A DNA stretch of 64,000 nucleotides. It comes from Bosea sp. ANAM02. GTDB taxonomy: Bacteria; Pseudomonadota; Alphaproteobacteria; Rhizobiales; Beijerinckiaceae. The position numbers were made by a program, and so were the translations under genes. Of the stretch, positions 49,869 through 58,317 are shown one piece after another. Position 1 is the first letter of the stretch; every line of letters starts with the position of its first letter. The notes below the pieces were generated by a model. That model saw only the letters and a list, made by a program, of their open reading frames with translations. It did no database searches and was not told the DNA's origin. The DNA lies in NCBI RefSeq assembly GCF_011764485.1, contig NZ_AP022848.1:4678001-4742000 (forward strand). Direction: 5' to 3'.

Positions 49869-50714
49869 TCAGCGGCCGAGTCGAGCGACCTGGCGAAACT
49901 CGCTCGGGGCGACGCTGCAATGGTCGCGGAAGAAGCGTGTGAAGTGCGCTGGGGCACTGAAGCCGAGCCGGTTTCCGATTGTCGAGAAGGTCTCGTCGCC
50001 CTCGACGATTGCTCCCACAGCCAGCTCGACCTTGAGCACGTTCAGGAAGACATGCGGCGTCACGCCAACCGAATCCTCGAAGATGCGGAAGAAATGCGCT
50101 CGCGAAAGGCCGGATTCCCTAGCAAGCTTGTCGATGCTGTGCGAGGCTGCAGGGTTGGATCGCATCAGCGAGATGGCCCGGCCGACACGCCAGTCGACCG
50201 CGTTGGAGCGGGCGATCTCGCGCAGCGAAGCGCCAATCGAGCGCCAGGGCGTGAAGCGCTCGATCACGGCGATCATCAGTTCCGAGAGCAGATGCTCCTG
50301 CCGCCGCGACGCGCCGGGTTCGTGCACCATCTCGGCGGCAAGATCGAGCGCGGTCTGGCGAATATGGGCCGTGACTTCCCCGGCAGAGTGCTCGAAGAAG
50401 CCGGGCGCACCGCTGGCGGCCCAGTTCGGCCGGAAGCTGCGAAGCCAGTCCGGCTCGATATAGAGCGCCAGGATCAGAGCGTTCTTGCGCCTGGGGTCAT
50501 GGATATAGGCGTGCGGCTCCCAGGCGTTGACCAGCACCGCGAGATCCCCTGTCAGCGGGGCGACATGGTCGCCAACGAGAAACTGGGTGTCGTCGCCATC
50601 CACCTTGAGCAGGACATGGCAATGGGGATGCGCGTGCCGGACCAGGCTCCGGTCCATGTCCAGCAGCGCCACCCGTCCGAAAGCTCCATGCGCGATGCGC
50701 AAGGCATCCGACAT
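49869..50714 (-). CDS. AraC family regulator, likely controls the hmf-like operon
   Basis: A 281-residue AraC protein: an N-terminal cupin sensor part (VRHAHPHCHVLLKVDGDDTQFLVG, LTGDLAVLVNAWEPHAY) and two helix-turn-helix units in SIDKLARESGLSRAHFFRIFEDSVGVTPHVFL and FSTIGNRLGFSAPAHFTRFFRDH. It lies 175 bases upstream of the large-subunit gene on the same strand and ends the operon region to the right. It probably senses the substrate acid or its CoA ester. Confidence 0.88.
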   Translation of the reverse strand: MSDALRIAHGAFGRVALLDMDRSLVRHAHPHCHVLLKVDGDDTQFLVGDHVAPLTGDLAVLVNAWEPHAYIHDPRRKNALILALYIEPDWLRSFRPNWAASGAPGFFEHSAGEVTAHIRQTALDLAAEMVHEPGASRRQEHLLSELMIAVIERFTPWRSIGASLREIARSNAVDWRVGRAISLMRSNPAASHSIDKLARESGLSRAHFFRIFEDSVGVTPHVFLNVLKVELAVGAIVEGDETFSTIGNRLGFSAPAHFTRFFRDHCSVAPSEFRQVARLGR

Positions 50715-50872
50715 GCCGTTTCCTCGCCCAGGCTGATTTTCAGCTCATTGTCTTTCAGGCGATAATGTAGTGGCCGGCTCCCGGCCACCGCAAGGGGGCC
50801 CCTCGTTGGGTGCAACAGATAGCAGCCCTCGTATCGGCTTGCTTTCGCAAGCCGCGCTAGCAGTTCGAGACG

Positions 50873-51238
50873 ATGAAGCATGTCAACATCGTGCCGCCCG
50901 GACGGATGCGCGCCGGTTTGTTTCAGGCGCTGGCGCAGCAGCAGCTGAAGCGCGACGTCGCGATCTCCGTGACCAACTTCTTCGCGGCAGCCGAGATGGT
51001 AGCGGTGACCGACTATTGCGCCACCCTGCCCTCGCTCATCTGCCGACAGCTGATGCACGACCCCCGGCTGAAGGTCCTGCCCGCCCCGTTCGACCTCGGC
51101 AGCTTTCCTGTCGAGATGGCCTGGCACGTCCGTTACCGCCACGATCCCGCCCACCGCTGGCTACGGGCGCTGATCGGCGAAGTCATCACCGACTTCAAGG
51201 ACAAGACGGCAGCAACAGCCATGACGTCGCCAACGTGA
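50873..51238 (+). pseudogene. LysR-type regulator remnant (C-terminal part of effector domain)
   Basis: A 121-residue open frame whose text matches only the last third of a LysR effector domain: QLKRDVAISVTNFFAAAEMV, VTDYCATLPSLICRQL, LKVLPAPFDLGSFPVEMAWH and RYRHDPAHRWLRALI. The helix-turn-helix part is missing, and an in-frame TAG precedes the ATG closely. It ends 51 bases before IS copy 2. It may be what is left of a LysR activator such as those that control hmf genes in other bacteria. Confidence 0.75.
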
Positions 51239-51306
51239 TGGACTTCATTCGGCCGGGCGACGCCGGTTGAATTTCACAAACATTCCTTAGGGTCAGGACT
51301 CGTTGA

Positions 51307-51696
51307 TCACAGCCAGAAGATGACGGTGGCAGCGAGGGCGATGGCGGAGAAGAAGGCCGTAGGGCAGCGATCGTAGCGGGTGGCGACGCGGCGCCAGTCT
51401 TTGAGGCGGCCGAACATGATCTCGATGCGGCTGCGGCGCCGATAGCGGCGCTTATCGTACCGGACGGGCTCGTTGTGCGACCTGCGGCCTGGGATGCAAG
51501 GCTGGATGCCCTTGGCCTGAAGAGCGTCCCTGAACCAGTCGGCGTCGTAGCCGCGGTCGCCGAGCAGCCACTGCGCTTTTGGGAGGTCGTCCAGCAGCGC
51601 GGCCGCACCGGTGTAGTCGCTGACCTGACCGGCGGTCATGAAGAAGCTCAAGGGGCGACCGTTCGCGTCGGCGACGGCATGGAGCTTGGTGTTCAT
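51307..51696 (-). CDS. IS5-family transposase OrfB, copy 2
   Basis: Amino acid sequence identical to OrfB of copy 1 (129 residues from the internal Met), with the second Asp and the Glu of the DDE triad. Probably made by -1 frameshift from OrfA. Confidence 0.9.
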   Translation of the reverse strand: MNTKLHAVADANGRPLSFFMTAGQVSDYTGAAALLDDLPKAQWLLGDRGYDADWFRDALQAKGIQPCIPGRRSHNEPVRYDKRRYRRRSRIEIMFGRLKDWRRVATRYDRCPTAFFSAIALAATVIFWL

Positions 51697-51716
51697 GCCG
51701 CCTTTCGTGCGTCCGA

Positions 51717-52064
51717 TCAGGCGGCCGAGATCCCCCTTTTTACCCGCAGGCTCGATGCCGTGCGGTGCGCCTTCAGGTAGGTCGCGTCGATCATCACCGT
51801 TTTGGGTTCGGCGCCCACCGCAGCCAGACCTTCCATGATGCGCGTGAAAACGCCTGCCTCACCCCAGCGCTTCCAGCGGTAGTACAGCGTCTTGTGCCGG
51901 CCGTACGCGCCAGGAGCATCGCGCCAGCGCAGCCCGTTGCTGTTGACGAACACGATGCCGCTCAGCACCCGCCGGTCATCCACTCGAGGCTTGCCGTGGC
52001 TCTTCGGAAAGAACGGCCGCAGCCGCTCCATCTGCTCATCCGTTAGCCAAAACAGGTCGCTCAT
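51717..52064 (-). CDS. IS5-family transposase OrfA, copy 2
   Basis: Amino acid sequence identical to OrfA of copy 1 (115 residues). The A5G5 slippery run is at 51732-51741. Confidence 0.9.
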   Translation of the reverse strand: MSDLFWLTDEQMERLRPFFPKSHGKPRVDDRRVLSGIVFVNSNGLRWRDAPGAYGRHKTLYYRWKRWGEAGVFTRIMEGLAAVGAEPKTVMIDATYLKAHRTASSLRVKRGISAA

Positions 52065-52222
52065 CCCGGTCTCCTCGCGGAGCCTGAATCAGATCGCAAC
52101 GCTCATATCAATGGGTCCTGACCCTAAGGCCCCTGCAACGCATCGGGCGTCATGATCGCGGCCACGGGCTCGCGGCTTCACCATGTCCGCCTTACGGGGC
52201 GCACTCCAGCTACGCCCGCGCC

Positions 52223-53353
52223 TTAAAAGGACTCTTCCAGCATGCGGGCGTAATCTTTCGCCGTCGCGGGCTTAGGGTTTGTTGCGCTGGAGTGATCTGC
52301 CACTGCTGCATTAGCGATTTCTGAGAAAACAGCTTTGGGAACGCCCATGGCGGAAAGCGATCCGGGCATCCCAATTTTGGACACCAGTCCCCTCACCCAT
52401 TCGGCAAGATCCGCGTCGTCGGGCAGTCCGAGTACCTGGCGAATTCGAGCATACTTCTCAGGCACGGCCGACGCATTGAAACGCAGGACGGCAGGCAGCA
52501 GCACAGCATTCAAAGTACCGTGGTGCAGCGACACCTCCTTCAGACCTCCCAGCGGATGCGACAGTGCATGGACCGCTCCGAGACCCTTCTGGAAGGTGAG
52601 GCCGCCTTGGAGCGCGGCCATCAGCATCTCGGAACGAGCTTCGAGATCGCTACCATCTGCGACTGCCCGTTCGATGTGAGCCACGGCCCTCGCCAAGCCG
52701 TCGAGAGCGATCGCCTCCGCCGGCGGATTATATCGGGGGCTGAGATAGGTTTCCAAGCAATGGGTAATAGCGTCCATGCCCGTAGCCGCGGTCAACCAGG
52801 CTGGCATCCCCACCGTCAGATCGGGATCGCAGATGGCGAGGCGCGGGATGAGGTGTGGCGAGATAAAGCCAAGCTTGCGACCGTCATCGAGCGTGATCAG
52901 GGCTGCGCGCCCGACCTCCGAGCCCGTCCCCGCGGTCGTCGGAATTGCGATAACCGGAGCCACTCGCGCAGTAATTTTGGGTATGCCACCGAGAATCGCC
53001 GCGAAGGTCTCCAGCGGCTCATTGTGGGTTGCCAGAAGCGCCACACCCTTGGCCAGATCGATAGGCGACCCACCGCCAATCGCGATGAGGCCATCGCAAT
53101 CATTGGCGGAATACTCACTAAGCGCGGAGCGAACAGCAGCCTCGGTGGGGTTTGACGGCGTATCGGCGAACACCGGAGCAGACGTGATCGACGGAGCGGC
53201 CGTTCCGACCTTGTCCAGCAAGCCCGCTGCGACAACACCGCGATCGGCGATGAGAAGGGGGCGCTTGATACCTAGGTTGGCTAGTTCCGCCTCGAGGCTG
53301 GAGAGCTCGCCAAAGCCAAATTTGACGTTCGTCAGATAGGTGATGAGCGACAT
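52223..53353 (-). CDS. Iron-containing (group III) alcohol dehydrogenase
   Basis: A 376-residue oxidoreductase: NAD(P)-binding GLIAIGGGSPIDLAKGVALL, IPTTAGTGSEVGRAALIT, and the iron ligands D and H in TGMDAITHCLE and two His in GAVHALSHPLGGLKEVSLHHG. It oxidises or reduces an alcohol/aldehyde pair; maleylacetate reductases have a similar fold. The start is ATG 53353, with AGGAGGGG before it, not the Met at 53386. It is divergent from the acyl-CoA dehydrogenase gene, and the palindrome 53405-53422 lies between them. Confidence 0.9.
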   Translation of the reverse strand: MSLITYLTNVKFGFGELSSLEAELANLGIKRPLLIADRGVVAAGLLDKVGTAAPSITSAPVFADTPSNPTEAAVRSALSEYSANDCDGLIAIGGGSPIDLAKGVALLATHNEPLETFAAILGGIPKITARVAPVIAIPTTAGTGSEVGRAALITLDDGRKLGFISPHLIPRLAICDPDLTVGMPAWLTAATGMDAITHCLETYLSPRYNPPAEAIALDGLARAVAHIERAVADGSDLEARSEMLMAALQGGLTFQKGLGAVHALSHPLGGLKEVSLHHGTLNAVLLPAVLRFNASAVPEKYARIRQVLGLPDDADLAEWVRGLVSKIGMPGSLSAMGVPKAVFSEIANAAVADHSSATNPKPATAKDYARMLEESF

Positions 53354-53404
53354 GGCCCCTCCTCGATTTGCAAACTCGAAACCCAAAAGGGCTTGCCTTA
53401 ACAG

Positions 53405-53422
53405 ATACTATCCAGATAGTAT
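53405..53422. promoter_or_regulatory. Operator candidate 1: ATACTATC-CA-GATAGTAT
   Basis: A perfect eight-base inverted repeat in the 97-base gap between the divergent alcohol dehydrogenase and acyl-CoA dehydrogenase genes. The pattern ATACyA-N6-TAGTAT returns at 58281 and 59546. Likely bound by the TetR protein encoded at 55897. Confidence 0.75.
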
Positions 53423-53450
53423 GTTAAGATCAAGCGTTCCTCGAAATGGG

Positions 53451-54599
53451 ATGATGGACAAAATGATGGACCGGGAGAGCTATGAGTCATTCCGCGACGG
53501 CCTCCGCCGCTTGGCAGGAGCCCGGATTGAGCCGAATGCAGCGCGCTTTGATTCTGAGGCGCGTTTTCCCGAGGAATCCCTTCATGCGTTCAAGGAGCTC
53601 GGTCTTGTATCGCTGGCGTTTCCGGAGAACGACGGTGGTCAAGGCGGGGACGTTCTGTCTCAGGTGATGGCGCTTGAAGAACTTGGTCGGGTCTGCGCAA
53701 CGTCCTCGCTAACGCTGATGGTGATCTGGGCTGGCTTGGTGCCGATCTCCAAGCACGGATCCCAAAAACTTCGCGATGAGGTTATTCGCCCTGCTATGAG
53801 TGGCGACACCGTCGCGTCCATCTGCCTCACGGAGCCAGCCGGTGGCTCAAACTTGTTCGGCCTCAAGACAAAAGCCGAGAAGCAAGCCGATGGCTGGGTC
53901 CTCAACGGCCAGAAGCGCTACATCACCAATGCCACGAGGTCCGACTGGTACACGGTCCTCGCGCGAACCGGTGAGAAGACCCTGGGCCTCTTCGCAGTTC
54001 ACAAGGACGACTCTGGTCTTGTTCTAGGGGCTCGCGAAAAGAAAATGGGCATCAAGGGCAGCCCTACCGCCGACGTGACGTTTGAGAACTGCCGCATTCC
54101 TGCTCATCGCGCGATCGGCGATCCCAACCAAGGGCATCGGTACATCACCGATTCGCTGACCTGGACCCGAGCACTGATCGGCGGCCAAGCACTCGGAATT
54201 GCGCAAGGGGCGCTCGATCAGGCGGTGAAGTACACGTCGGAGCGCGAACAGTTCGGCGAAACGCTTTCGCGCTTCCAAATGGTCAGAGCCAAGATCGCCG
54301 ATATGGCAACCAAGGTCGAAGCGGGGCGCGCACTACTCTATAGCGCGTGCGCCGCCATCGATAACGGCTCTGCCGACGCCCGGGCGCTGGCTTCCATGGC
54401 TAAGCTCTTCTGCAGCGACTCTGCCATGGAAGTTACGACGGAGGCGGTCCAGCTTCACGGCGGCTCGGGCTATCTCGCCGACTTCCCCGTCGAACGGATG
54501 ATGAGGGATGCGAAGATCACCCAGATTTACGAGGGCGTGAACGAGATCCAGCGGTTGATCATCGCGAAGCATGTCTACGATCGGGCGGGAGCGCGATAG
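53451..54599 (+). CDS. Acyl-CoA dehydrogenase
   Basis: A 382-residue flavoprotein: FPEESLHAFKELGLVSLAFPE at the start, CLTEPAGGSN (FAD/substrate site), MGIKGSPTADVTFENCRIP, and the tail TEAVQLHGGSGYLADFPVERMMRDAKITQIYEGVNEIQR with the catalytic-type Glu in YEGVNE. It introduces a double bond at C2-C3 of an acyl-CoA. I prefer a start in the MMDKMMDRESY group (53451 to 53466); a longer frame from 53340 would include the operator and part of the divergent gene and is unlikely. Confidence 0.9.
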   Translation: MMDKMMDRESYESFRDGLRRLAGARIEPNAARFDSEARFPEESLHAFKELGLVSLAFPENDGGQGGDVLSQVMALEELGRVCATSSLTLMVIWAGLVPISKHGSQKLRDEVIRPAMSGDTVASICLTEPAGGSNLFGLKTKAEKQADGWVLNGQKRYITNATRSDWYTVLARTGEKTLGLFAVHKDDSGLVLGAREKKMGIKGSPTADVTFENCRIPAHRAIGDPNQGHRYITDSLTWTRALIGGQALGIAQGALDQAVKYTSEREQFGETLSRFQMVRAKIADMATKVEAGRALLYSACAAIDNGSADARALASMAKLFCSDSAMEVTTEAVQLHGGSGYLADFPVERMMRDAKITQIYEGVNEIQRLIIAKHVYDRAGAR

Positions 54600-54668
54600 C
54601 GCACATTTCCAAGCTCTTCCGTCCTTTAGCGGCGCCGGGCTAGCGCGGCGCCTGGGAGTTAAATCGCC

Positions 54669-55808
54669 ATGGTCTCCCCGAATACCCCCAGCCTGCAGGG
54701 CATCAGGGTTCTTGATCTGTCGAGGCTCGCGCCTGGCCCCTATGCGTCGATGATCCTTGGGGACATGGGCGCGGAAGTTGTTGTGGTCGGGGGCGGGCCG
54801 GGTAGTCTGCCCATTCCCGCCTTCGCTCGGGGCAAAGCGCTCATAAATCTGGATCTGAAATCTGGTCTTGGTCGAGAGGCTTTGCTGCGGCTTGTCACGA
54901 CATCGGACGTCCTGATCGAAGGGTACCGCCCGGGTGTCACGTCACGGCTAGGCATCGACTACGACACATTGAAGAAAACCAACCCTCGCTTGGTCTACTG
55001 CTCTTTGACTGGTTACGGCCAAGACGGCCCTCTTTCGCAGGAGGCTGGCCACGACATCAATTATGTGGCGCTGTCTGGGGCTCTCGGCGCATTCGGCCCG
55101 GTGGGCGATGTGCCGAGTTTCCCCCTAAACCTTCTGGCAGACTTTGCGGGTGGCAGCCTGTTCGCTGTCATTGGAATTCTGTCCGCCCTTTACGCGCGGG
55201 GGCACAGTGGTCAGGGCCAGCATATCGATGCCGCGATGGTAGATGGTTGCTTGTCGCTTATGGCGATGCACTTCGCGGATTGGGGTAAACCAGTGCTACA
55301 GTCGCGTGGAGATGGCCTGGTTGCCGGCTCTTCTCCCTACTATCGCTGTTATGCTTGCTCAGATGGGAAGTTCGTCGCAATCGGACCTCTGGAACGTCGC
55401 TTCTTTGAGAATCTCTGGAACGGCCTCGGATTTCTCGATCCCGCTCCCCCTCAATTTGATCGAGGGACTTGGCCGGAGATGGCCGACCGCTTTGCTGCTG
55501 CGTTCGCCACGCGTCCGCGCGACGAATGGGTGAGCCACTTTGCAGGCAAGGACGCCTGCGTGTCCCCGGTCCTGGATCCAGAGGAAGCCGTCGATCATCC
55601 TCACAATCGCGGCCGCCACGCCACGTTTGGACGCGAGGCTCCGGTTCTAGCGCCGATAATGCAAGGACTTGAAGGTGCTCCCCGAGAGATCGACCTAACT
55701 GACAAAACCACCCAGGTTCTGTCCGAGATTGGTTTTTCCGCCGAGCAGATCAAAGCTGCGCGCGGCGGAAATGCCCCCATTTCCGGTCTTGCCTGGCCGC
55801 CGTTTTGA
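54669..55808 (+). CDS. CaiB/BaiF family protein of alpha-methylacyl-CoA racemase type
   Basis: A 379-residue class III CoA-transferase fold protein: GIRVLDLSRLAPGPYASMILGDMGAEVV at the start and NPRLVYCSLTGYGQDGPLSQEAGHDINYVALSGAL, in which GHDINY is the signature of alpha-methylacyl-CoA racemases and not of the formyl-CoA transferases. It probably epimerises a 2-methyl-branched acyl-CoA so that the acyl-CoA dehydrogenase, 69 bases upstream, can use it. Continues in the direction of the TetR gene. Confidence 0.85.
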   Translation: MVSPNTPSLQGIRVLDLSRLAPGPYASMILGDMGAEVVVVGGGPGSLPIPAFARGKALINLDLKSGLGREALLRLVTTSDVLIEGYRPGVTSRLGIDYDTLKKTNPRLVYCSLTGYGQDGPLSQEAGHDINYVALSGALGAFGPVGDVPSFPLNLLADFAGGSLFAVIGILSALYARGHSGQGQHIDAAMVDGCLSLMAMHFADWGKPVLQSRGDGLVAGSSPYYRCYACSDGKFVAIGPLERRFFENLWNGLGFLDPAPPQFDRGTWPEMADRFAAAFATRPRDEWVSHFAGKDACVSPVLDPEEAVDHPHNRGRHATFGREAPVLAPIMQGLEGAPREIDLTDKTTQVLSEIGFSAEQIKAARGGNAPISGLAWPPF

Positions 55809-55896
55809 TGCCGGCGGAGAAAAAATGTAAGGCAGTTGAATTCGGCCTGATAATTAGTCCCATGGTCAATGCGAGCGAAGCTTCAAGGCGAACGGT

Positions 55897-56580
55897 ATGA
55901 CCGGAACCTCAGCCCAAAAAGTGAATAAGAAGGCGCTCCTACGCGAAGAAAGCATCTATCGGCTTACCCAAGCCGCGTTTCGTATCGTCGTTTCGAAAGG
56001 CTATCAGGCGTGCACCCTCCAGGAGATAGCCGAAGCGGCGGGACTCACCAAAGGAGCGGTATATTTCTACTTTGAGAGCAAAGAGAATCTGCTTCTGCAT
56101 CTCTTGGATGTCGCTGAGAAGGATATCGTCGATCCGCTTTTCGATCATCTCAAGAATCTTTCAGCCCCAGCTGCTGAAAAGATTGCTGCCTTCTTCAAAT
56201 TCACATCTCGGCAGGGCATCGATAGACCTGATGAGCTCTTATGCTTGATCAAGATGTCGATCGAGAGCCGCAGCTCCACCGAAGTGGCAGATGTGAAAAT
56301 ATCGGCTATCTATCAGCGCATCTACCGAATGCTCGAAGAGATTATCGAGCGAGGAAAGCTCGCGGGCGAACTCGCGACGACGCTACCCACGAAGGAGTTC
56401 GCCATGCTCGTAGTCGCGACGCACGATGGCATGATGCTGGAGTGGCACCGTCGCGGCGGGAATATTGACGGTCGGCTGTTCGTGCGGACCGTCTGGCAGA
56501 CGTTTCTCAACGGGATCGTGCCCCCTCCTCCGGTTGATCCCCATCTTCGCCCTTACGTCCTTTTTGCTGACCGCTCTTGA
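55897..56580 (+). CDS. TetR/AcrR family regulator
   Basis: A 227-residue TetR protein: N-terminal helix-turn-helix RLTQAAFRIVVSKGYQACTLQEIAEAAGLTKGAVYFYFESKENLLLHLLD, followed by a helical ligand domain. It is the only specific regulator among the acyl-CoA genes and is the best candidate to bind the ATACyA-N6-TAGTAT repeats, probably released by an acyl-CoA. I see no copy of the repeat in front of its own start. Its 3' end overlaps the convergent ligase gene by 28 bases. Confidence 0.92.
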   Translation: MTGTSAQKVNKKALLREESIYRLTQAAFRIVVSKGYQACTLQEIAEAAGLTKGAVYFYFESKENLLLHLLDVAEKDIVDPLFDHLKNLSAPAAEKIAAFFKFTSRQGIDRPDELLCLIKMSIESRSSTEVADVKISAIYQRIYRMLEEIIERGKLAGELATTLPTKEFAMLVVATHDGMMLEWHRRGGNIDGRLFVRTVWQTFLNGIVPPPPVDPHLRPYVLFADRS

Positions 56581-58202
56581 ACCAGCTGCTTGAGCCTGAT
56601 TCCGACTTGATGCCTGTCCCAGGTGTGAACGCCGACACCGCCATCCCGAAGCTCACGTTTTTTCAGCTTGTTCGTCGGCGTGCGGGGCAACGAAGGCATG
56701 ATCTCGATATAGCGCGGTACCATGAAGTGCGGCAGCCGGGCAGCCAGGAATGCCAGGATGTCCGCCGGTTCGAAGGCGCGGTCGAGAGCGACACAGAGCT
56801 TGATATCGTCATCGCCTTCCATTCCCGAAGGAACGCCGACGGCCGCGGCTTCGCGGACCCCGGTAAGCTGCAGCGCTGCAGCTTCGATCTCATACGATGA
56901 GATGTTTTCTGCTCGCCGCCGAATGCGATCCTTGATGCGATCGAGGATGAAAAAATACCCGTCATCGTCGCGCCATCCAGCGTCACCGGTGTGGAACCAG
57001 AGATTGCGCCAAGCCTCGACCGTCGCCTCAGGCGCACCGAGATAGCCCGCGAAACTGGTCCAGGGGAGCCTGGGTCTCACGACTATCTCTCCGGTCTCGC
57101 CGGGGCGGAGCTCTCTGTCCGTCTCCGGGTTGACGATCCGCACATCGAACCAATCGTCCATTGGCTTTCCGCAGGATCCGAGGGGATGCCCGCCGTCAAA
57201 AGACGTCCAGCATGGGCAGGTCACCTCCGTCATCCCCCACATTTCGATGCCCCTCAGGTCAAACCGCTGCTCGAACGCGCGACCGATGGATTTCGGCAGC
57301 GGGCAGCACATCAAACGCCGAAGCCGGTGATTTCGATCGTCTGCTGCAGGGGCGGTTGCATGGATCATTTCGATCATGGGGCCGTGAGCGATGCCCACCG
57401 TTGCTCCAACGCGTCTTATCGTGGCCAACCAAGCTTCAGCATCGAATTTTCGATCCAGCACAAGGTGTCCGCCGGCTATGAATGTCGCGAGTACTCCCAT
57501 GAACTTGCCGGCGATGTGATGAAGAGGATGCGCATTGTAGTACACGTCATCCGCAGAGAGCCTCGTGTTGACAATCACCTGGTGGGCGAGCAGGCAGACC
57601 TGTGCATTTGGCAGCAGCACCGCCTTAGACGGGCCCGTCGTACCTGACGTGAACATCACGACTGCGGGGTCTTGCGGCTCGACCTGGCGGGTCGGTAAGG
57701 GCCGTCGGGCTTCGACAATCTCTTCATACCGCGCGAATTGCAGGTGGTGGCCGTCGTCAGGCGCTTCACTCGATCCAACGAGGATAACGTGCGTCAGAAA
57801 GGGAAGCTGTTCGCGAACCTCGAGGAGGCTGTCGAGGAGCGTTGTGTCGACTAGCGCCACTTTCGGCTGCGTGGTGGCGAGCACATGGGTAAGCAGCTCG
57901 CCGCGGTAGGCGGAGTTGACCGTGACGTCGACCGCGCCAATGAGGCTGGCGGCCATCCAGCCATGGAGCGCGGGGATGCCGTTGGGACAAAGCACCGCGA
58001 CCGTGTTTCCGACTGCGACTCCACACTCCGAGTAAAAGTGAGCAAGCGCCGACGCACGCTCAATGAACCGGCCATAAGTTTCGGTGGGTCCGCCAATCTC
58101 GCTGACAAATGGAAAATCGGGAGATGACGCAAGCCGCCGGAGGGCTACTTCGCGGACCGTCCACCTATCAGGCGTCAGCATATCCAAGAGCGATCCGTTC
58201 AT
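56553..58202 (-). CDS. AMP-forming acyl-CoA ligase
   Basis: A 549-residue ligase of the CaiC/fatty-acyl-CoA type: VVMFTSGTTGPSKAVLLPNA, EMWGMTEVTCPCW, WFHTGDAGWRDDDGYFFI, DRIKDRIRRRAENISSYEIE and the C-terminal TPTNKLKKREL. The start is ATG 58202, directed by GGAGG at 58208-58212; a Met at 58244 is less likely. Divergent from the CoA-transferase gene at 58318 across operator candidate 2. Activates the acid that the other enzymes of this region degrade. Confidence 0.9.
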   Translation of the reverse strand: MNGSLLDMLTPDRWTVREVALRRLASSPDFPFVSEIGGPTETYGRFIERASALAHFYSECGVAVGNTVAVLCPNGIPALHGWMAASLIGAVDVTVNSAYRGELLTHVLATTQPKVALVDTTLLDSLLEVREQLPFLTHVILVGSSEAPDDGHHLQFARYEEIVEARRPLPTRQVEPQDPAVVMFTSGTTGPSKAVLLPNAQVCLLAHQVIVNTRLSADDVYYNAHPLHHIAGKFMGVLATFIAGGHLVLDRKFDAEAWLATIRRVGATVGIAHGPMIEMIHATAPAADDRNHRLRRLMCCPLPKSIGRAFEQRFDLRGIEMWGMTEVTCPCWTSFDGGHPLGSCGKPMDDWFDVRIVNPETDRELRPGETGEIVVRPRLPWTSFAGYLGAPEATVEAWRNLWFHTGDAGWRDDDGYFFILDRIKDRIRRRAENISSYEIEAAALQLTGVREAAAVGVPSGMEGDDDIKLCVALDRAFEPADILAFLAARLPHFMVPRYIEIMPSLPRTPTNKLKKRELRDGGVGVHTWDRHQVGIRLKQLVQERSAKRT

Positions 58203-58280
58203 AGCTTCCTCCAAACGTTCTTCTTTTTCGCCCGTTTGATCCACCGGTCACAAGCCGGTTGCAAACTCAAAAAATATTAC

Positions 58281-58298
58281 ATACCATCCGGCTAGTAT
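58281..58298. promoter_or_regulatory. Operator candidate 2: ATACCA-N6-TAGTAT
   Basis: An imperfect copy of the inverted repeat (one base differs in the left arm) in the 115-base gap between the divergent ligase and CoA-transferase genes, 20 bases before the start codon of the latter. Confidence 0.7.
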
Positions 58299-58317
58299 TC
58301 TTAGGACAGGCACTCTG

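Larger units (their letters stand above)
51290..52124 (-). mobile_element. IS5-family insertion sequence, copy 2 (835 bp)
   Basis: Same length, orientation and interior as copy 1. Ends: GGGTCAGGACTC on the left and GGGTCAGGACCC (inward from the right). TA lies on both sides (51288-51289, 52125-52126). Copy 2 has both ends in good order, copy 1 has two changed bases in its left end, so copy 2 is the more likely active source. With copy 1 it brackets the 15-kb hmf-like region in direct orientation. Confidence 0.92.
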
